NCBI GenBank assembly: GCA_023389175.1
Contig: JAEWEW010000350.1
Span: 1-17,735, forward strand
Direction: 5' to 3'
DNA: 17,735 nucleotides
Source: Pseudomonadota bacterium
Lineage (GTDB): Bacteria; Pseudomonadota; Gammaproteobacteria; Burkholderiales; Burkholderiaceae_E
The notes beneath the pieces were generated by a model that ran no database searches, had not been told where the DNA came from, and saw only the letters and a program-made list of their open reading frames with translations. Positions 14,746 to 17,735 of this stretch are shown here, one piece after another. Within the stretch, counting starts at the first letter, position 1. The number at the start of each line of letters is the position of its first letter. The translations under genes and the position numbers were made by a program.

Positions 14746-15828
14746 CTACCAACCGTGCCGGCCCGCGAGCGAAGAGCGCCGTACCGAGGCCGAGGGAGAC
14801 AGTAGCTGCAGAACGAGCCAGAGCACCAGCGTCGCGACCAGTGCCAGTACCGACCACCGCACGGGTACCGAGTAACGCCACAGCAGGATTCCAATGCCTC
14901 CGAGCGCCACATTCATGACCAGAAGGGCGTGGCCGGACGACAGCCCGCCTGTTGTCGCCGGCGAGCGGATCAGCCGCGACATCGAATCCACCACCACCGG
15001 TGCCAGGATCCAGGCCAGCGCCATGGCCACGCCTGCTACGGACGTCACATTGCCGCCAACTGTCGAGGTGGCTACCCAGGCGACGACCAAGCCAACGCTC
15101 AGGGCCGTCGCGGACCCGAGGCTGATGCCGGGGTGCATGCGCCACGGCATTCGAAGCAGGTAGATGAGCACACCGGAAAGCGCGCCCAGCATGGCAAGGA
15201 CCACGAACACGGCGGTGGCTCGGACCGGCTCCGCTCTCACGGCGGACTCGTGCGACGGGCCCCCGCCGTCCAGCGCCAACAGCGTGCCGATCAAGGCGAT
15301 CTGGACGGCGGCGATCAATGCCGGCCATGCCGCCGCGGCCCGGAGATTCCGTTGCAGCGCGAACGAAAACGGTGTCAGGCAAACAAGCAGCAACAGCAGA
15401 AGCGTCGCGGGACCGCTGCGGAAAAGCGCATCCGGTGCGGTCGCAATGACGAAAATCGAGGTGGCCACTGCGATTCCCAGCGTCCGCCTCGAGACCGAAC
15501 CGGCAAGGGAGCCCCCGGAGGTCTGCCGCGCCGACCCCTGCGGCATTGCAGGCCCGATGCCCGCCATGCCGATCAACAGGCAGGCCCCGCCAAGTCCCGC
15601 GATCGTCCCGACCGGGCCGTCCAGGTAGAAGGCAGCAATCGCAATCGCAAGGAGCATAGCCACTCCGCCGACTGGCTCGGGCACTTCCGCTCCGTCTTCT
15701 GCTGCCGATACTTCGGTGTCCGGGCTTCGCCTCCGGCGCCAAATCTGCAGGAACGACCGGCAGAGCGGAACCGTCCCGGCAGCCAGGAAGAACGCCAAAG
15801 GTAACGCGGCCCACCAATGCGAAATCAC
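14746..15828 (-). CDS. WecA/MraY-like membrane protein lacking catalytic motifs (putative pseudoenzyme)
   Basis: This is a 360-residue polytopic membrane protein (roughly nine to eleven hydrophobic segments). Several stretches align in order with polyprenyl-phosphate GlcNAc-1-phosphate transferases: VPEPVGGVAML (residues 49-59) with the family's V-P-x-x-GG-x-A; LLIGMAGIGPAMP (84-96) where the family has a DD motif; LLALDGGGP (183-191) where it has NxxNxxDG; LGALSGVLIY (214-223) followed by MHPGISLGS (231-239) in place of MGDAGSxxLG; and WILAPVVVDSMSRLIRSP (273-290) then SSGHALL in place of HLHH. The fold appears conserved while the catalytic aspartates are gone. The start is GTG with AAGAGACG upstream. 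It is first in the operon, 151 bp before the EpsB-type gene. It could be a scaffold or regulator of initiation, a lipid-phosphate binder, or a decaying relic. Confidence 0.65.
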   Translation of the reverse strand: MISHWWAALPLAFFLAAGTVPLCRSFLQIWRRRRSPDTEVSAAEDGAEVPEPVGGVAMLLAIAIAAFYLDGPVGTIAGLGGACLLIGMAGIGPAMPQGSARQTSGGSLAGSVSRRTLGIAVATSIFVIATAPDALFRSGPATLLLLLLVCLTPFSFALQRNLRAAAAWPALIAAVQIALIGTLLALDGGGPSHESAVRAEPVRATAVFVVLAMLGALSGVLIYLLRMPWRMHPGISLGSATALSVGLVVAWVATSTVGGNVTSVAGVAMALAWILAPVVVDSMSRLIRSPATTGGLSSGHALLVMNVALGGIGILLWRYSVPVRWSVLALVATLVLWLVLQLLSPSASVRRSSLAGRHGW

Positions 15829-15946
15829 TGGTTTCGTCTCTTACAATGCGTGAGGCAAGTATGCCAGTACAGGAGTGACAAACCTACATTCCGGACTGCG
15901 ATACGTGCGGTGCGTCGCGTGTCTCGTTGTAACGCAAATGCAGCCG

Positions 15947-15959
15947 ACACTTTAAGTGT
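15947..15959. promoter_or_regulatory. Inverted repeat ACACTT-T-AAGTGT
   Basis: A perfect 6-bp inverted repeat around a single T sits directly next to, and shares three bases (15957-15959) with, the CRP-like site. It lies in the 214-bp region between the divergent WecA-like and epimerase genes. It could be the site of a second regulator overlapping the first, or simply flanking symmetry. Confidence 0.35.
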
Positions 15960-15972
15960 GAGCTCGCTCACG
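15957..15972. promoter_or_regulatory. CRP/Vfr/Clp-like binding site between divergent operons
   Basis: TGTGA-GCTCGC-TCACG matches the CRP-family consensus TGTGA-N6-TCACA at 9 of 10 core positions. GTGAGC/GCTCAC is a perfect inverted repeat, and the site is flanked by AAG on the left and TTTT on the right as in strong sites. The centre (15964.5) is about 78 nt upstream of the epimerase ATG and about 136 nt upstream of the WecA-like GTG. A TATGCC sequence at 15990-15995 could be a -10 placed for class II activation of the epimerase gene. Confidence 0.55.
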
Positions 15973-16042
15973 TTTTCCGGCCGAACGGCTATGCCGGACC
16001 GGGTAAGTCTGGAAAACTGCCGAATTTCGCCCCCCCGAACGA

Positions 16043-17062
16043 ATGAACGCAAACGGGATTCTGAAAGGCGTCACGGCCCGATGGGTGGTGACTGGAGCCG
16101 CCGGCTTCATTGGCTCCCACCTGGTCAAGACCCTGTTGCAGGCGGGTCACGAGGTCGTCGGCGTGGACAACTTCGTCACCGGCAAGCGTGAAAACGTCGC
16201 GGCTGCACGGCATCGCGACACGGCCGGCTTTCGCTTCATCCAGGGCGACATTGCGGACGCGTCGGTTGCCCGGGACGCCGTACGCAATTGCGACTACGTC
16301 CTGCACCAGGCCGCGCTCGGCTCAGTTCCGCGATCGATCGAGAATCCGATGGCGACCTTCGCGTCCAATGTCCAGGGATTCATGCAGATCCTGGAGGCTG
16401 CTCGCTGCGCCTCGGTCAAAGCGTTCGTGTTCGCCTCCTCGAGCTCGGTGTACGGGGACCATCCCGGACTACCGAAGGTCGAGCAGGCAACCGGTGCGCC
16501 ACTATCCCCCTATGCGGCCAGCAAGTCCATCGACGAGATGGTTGCGGCGGTGTTCAGCCGCTGCTATCAGATTCGCACCGTGGGGCTGCGCTACTTCAAC
16601 GTCTTCGGCGCGCGCCAGGATCCTGACGGTGCCTATGCGGCGGTCATCCCGCGATGGATTGCCGCAATGGTCCGGGGCGAGCCCGTCGTCATCCACGGGG
16701 ACGGCACGAACAGCCGCGATTTCTGCTACATCGACAACGTCGTGCAGGCGAATCTCAAGGCAGCGTTGCGGGCGCCGGAGCTACCGCCTGGCAGCGTCCT
16801 GAACGTCGCCGTCGGAGAGCGGACCAGCCTGCTCGATCTCTACGCGGTCCTCCGGCGCATGCTCGCTGAGCGCTTGCCAGGCATGCGCGCCGCGCCGCCC
16901 GTCTTCGGTGACGCCAGGCCAGGAGATGTTCGGCATTCCCTCGCCGACATCAGCCTCGCCCGTCGGTTGATTGACTATGAACCGACGCACGACCTGTCGC
17001 AAGGGTTGGCGGAAGCGCTCGATTGGTATCTGGAGCAGCTGGCCGACTGCCGCTCTACATGA
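16043..17062 (+). CDS. UDP-GlcNAc 4-epimerase (WbpP/TviC-like, extended SDR)
   Basis: This is a 339-residue extended short-chain dehydrogenase/reductase. The NAD-binding motif is VTGAAGFIGSH (residues 16-26), VDNFVTGKREN lies at 41-51, HQAALGSVPRSIENP at 88-102, the catalytic Ser in SSSSVYGD (132-139), Y-A-A-S-K at 157-161 (Tyr157, Lys161), and RYFNVFGARQDP follows. ALGSVPRSI and NFVTGKREN are characteristic of WbpP/TviC enzymes, which interconvert UDP-GlcNAc and UDP-GalNAc or the matching uronic acids. With the dehydrogenase at 11900-13186 it would give UDP-GalNAcA, as in Vi antigen and B-band O-antigen pathways. The ATG at 16043 has no Shine-Dalgarno (a C-run precedes it); a GTG at 16085 is too close to the Rossmann strand to be preferred. 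It is convergent with slmA, overlapping by 8 bp. Confidence 0.9.
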   Translation: MNANGILKGVTARWVVTGAAGFIGSHLVKTLLQAGHEVVGVDNFVTGKRENVAAARHRDTAGFRFIQGDIADASVARDAVRNCDYVLHQAALGSVPRSIENPMATFASNVQGFMQILEAARCASVKAFVFASSSSVYGDHPGLPKVEQATGAPLSPYAASKSIDEMVAAVFSRCYQIRTVGLRYFNVFGARQDPDGAYAAVIPRWIAAMVRGEPVVIHGDGTNSRDFCYIDNVVQANLKAALRAPELPPGSVLNVAVGERTSLLDLYAVLRRMLAERLPGMRAAPPVFGDARPGDVRHSLADISLARRLIDYEPTHDLSQGLAEALDWYLEQLADCRST

Positions 17063-17723
17063 TCAGCAGGAGCATCTGTCCGTCGAGGCCTTCGGTCGGC
17101 GTCCGCTTGAAACCGCCCTTGGCAAACCGCAGCCATTTCCCCTGCACGTAGGACAGTAGCAGGTTCGCGCGCGCACCAGCGTCGGTTTCCTGCGGCAGCC
17201 GCCCCTGAGCGACTGCCATACGGAAGCACTGCTTGATCGACAGCTCCAGCCTGTCGATGAGCTGATTGATCCGAGCCTGCAAGCGATCATCCTCCGTCAC
17301 CAGCGCGTCGCCGATCAGCACCCGGGTCATGCCGGGATTGCGCTCCGCGAAGGAGAGCAGCATGGTCAGCACCTGGCGGAGTTGCTTGAAACCGTCCTCT
17401 TCATGCGCCGTGATCTGGTTGATCAGGCCGAACAGCGTCGCCTCGATGAACTCGATCAGGCCTTCGTACATCTGCGCCTTGCTGGCGAAATGCCGGTAGA
17501 GGGCGGCTTCGGACACCTTGAGCTGCCTAGCCAGTGCCGCCGTGGTGATGCGCTCGCCCGTGGGCATCTCCAGCATTTCGGCCAGCGTCTGCAGGATCTG
17601 CAGCCGCCGCTCACCCGGCTTCGGGCGCTTGCGGGCCGGTCGCCGCGGAGACTCCTCGGCGTCTTCGAGATCATCTTCCGCAGAGGCGACGGCGGCCTCC
17701 TGGACGTTCGGTTCGTTGCTCAT
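17055..17723 (-). CDS. slmA: Nucleoid occlusion factor SlmA (TetR family)
   Basis: This is a 222-residue protein. It has an acidic, poorly ordered N-terminus (about 1-28), a basic stretch RRPARKRPKPGERR (27-40), and a TetR helix-turn-helix with TTAALARQLKVSEAALYRHF (60-79), followed by FASKAQMYEGLIEFIE. The C-terminal part, including QGKWLRFAKGGFKR (194-207), closely resembles SlmA. SlmA binds specific chromosomal sites and blocks FtsZ assembly over the nucleoid. The N-terminal extension makes it somewhat longer than the roughly 200-residue enterobacterial protein. The ATG at 17723 has GGAG a few nt upstream; an in-frame GTG at 17732 would add three residues. It appears to be a housekeeping gene marking the edge of the polysaccharide locus. 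Its stop lies 8 bp inside the end of the epimerase gene. Confidence 0.93.
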   Translation of the reverse strand: MSNEPNVQEAAVASAEDDLEDAEESPRRPARKRPKPGERRLQILQTLAEMLEMPTGERITTAALARQLKVSEAALYRHFASKAQMYEGLIEFIEATLFGLINQITAHEEDGFKQLRQVLTMLLSFAERNPGMTRVLIGDALVTEDDRLQARINQLIDRLELSIKQCFRMAVAQGRLPQETDAGARANLLLSYVQGKWLRFAKGGFKRTPTEGLDGQMLLLIM

Positions 17724-17735
17724 GCGCTCCACTGA

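Noticed and set aside
14678..15817. A 379-codon minus-strand frame over the WecA-like gene.
   Set aside because: It is an out-of-frame shadow with Arg/Gly-rich composition and no hydrophobic helix pattern, while the chosen frame reads as a membrane protein.
15865..15877. CTGGCATACTTGC on the minus strand upstream of the WecA-like gene, as a sigma-54 promoter.
   Set aside because: The GG-to-GC spacing is 7 nt instead of the required 10.
1..17735. Exosortase, PEP-CTERM substrate, flippase/polymerase, tRNA, insertion sequence or CRISPR array.
   Set aside because: I looked for their hallmarks in the translated frames and intergenic DNA and saw none; any exosortase genes would have to lie outside the window.

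Overview
The window comes from a high-GC proteobacterium, most likely a gammaproteobacterium. The right edge carries slmA, a nucleoid-occlusion gene typical of Gammaproteobacteria. Everything to its left looks like part of an exopolysaccharide/capsule locus of the kind that accompanies exosortase A (XrtA/PEP-CTERM) systems. Family resemblances supporting this are an EpsB-type polyprenyl glycosylphosphotransferase, an exosortase-associated acyl-CoA ligase and PLP decarboxylase pair, and SxtJ/DUF5989 small membrane proteins. No exosortase, PEP-CTERM protein, RNA gene, insertion sequence or CRISPR array is visible.

Layout, left to right. (1) 3-583, minus: the small membrane proteins DUF5989 and SxtJ-like, tightly coupled, with the operon continuing off the left edge. 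(2) 807-1607, plus: a SAM methyltransferase with a possible zinc ribbon, overlapping tail-to-tail with the next operon. (3) 7214 to 1507, minus: a compact four-gene operon of acyl-CoA ligase, PLP decarboxylase, asparagine-synthase-like protein and NodB deacetylase, with junctions of 4-nt overlap, 1-nt gap and 4-nt overlap. (4) 7452-8993, plus: a right-handed beta-helix lipoprotein. (5) 15828 to 9017, minus: a WecA/MraY-like membrane protein lacking the family's catalytic motifs, the EpsB-type initiating transferase, a UDP-sugar 6-dehydrogenase, a large methyltransferase with an N-terminal zinc knuckle, and a membrane-anchored SGNH hydrolase. (6) 16043-17062, plus: a WbpP/TviC-like UDP-GlcNAc 4-epimerase. 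(7) 17723-17055, minus: slmA.

How the genes may work together (inference): the epimerase and dehydrogenase would supply UDP-HexNAc uronic acids such as UDP-GalNAcA. The EpsB-type protein would start the repeat unit on undecaprenyl phosphate. The deacetylase, methyltransferases and SGNH protein would decorate the glycan. The beta-helix lipoprotein could be a lyase or epimerase acting on it outside the inner membrane. The ligase/decarboxylase/amidotransferase-like trio probably makes and attaches an amine- or amide-containing substituent.

The most notable observations are: the intact but apparently catalytically dead WecA-like protein next to the real initiating transferase; an asparagine-synthase homologue whose glutaminase half has lost its N-terminus and nucleophile; a 12-bp tandem repeat expanded in frame just before the conserved cysteine motif of the decarboxylase; and two CRP/Vfr/Clp-like sites, one in each of the two main divergent promoter regions. 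There is no gene-free stretch over 300 bases.
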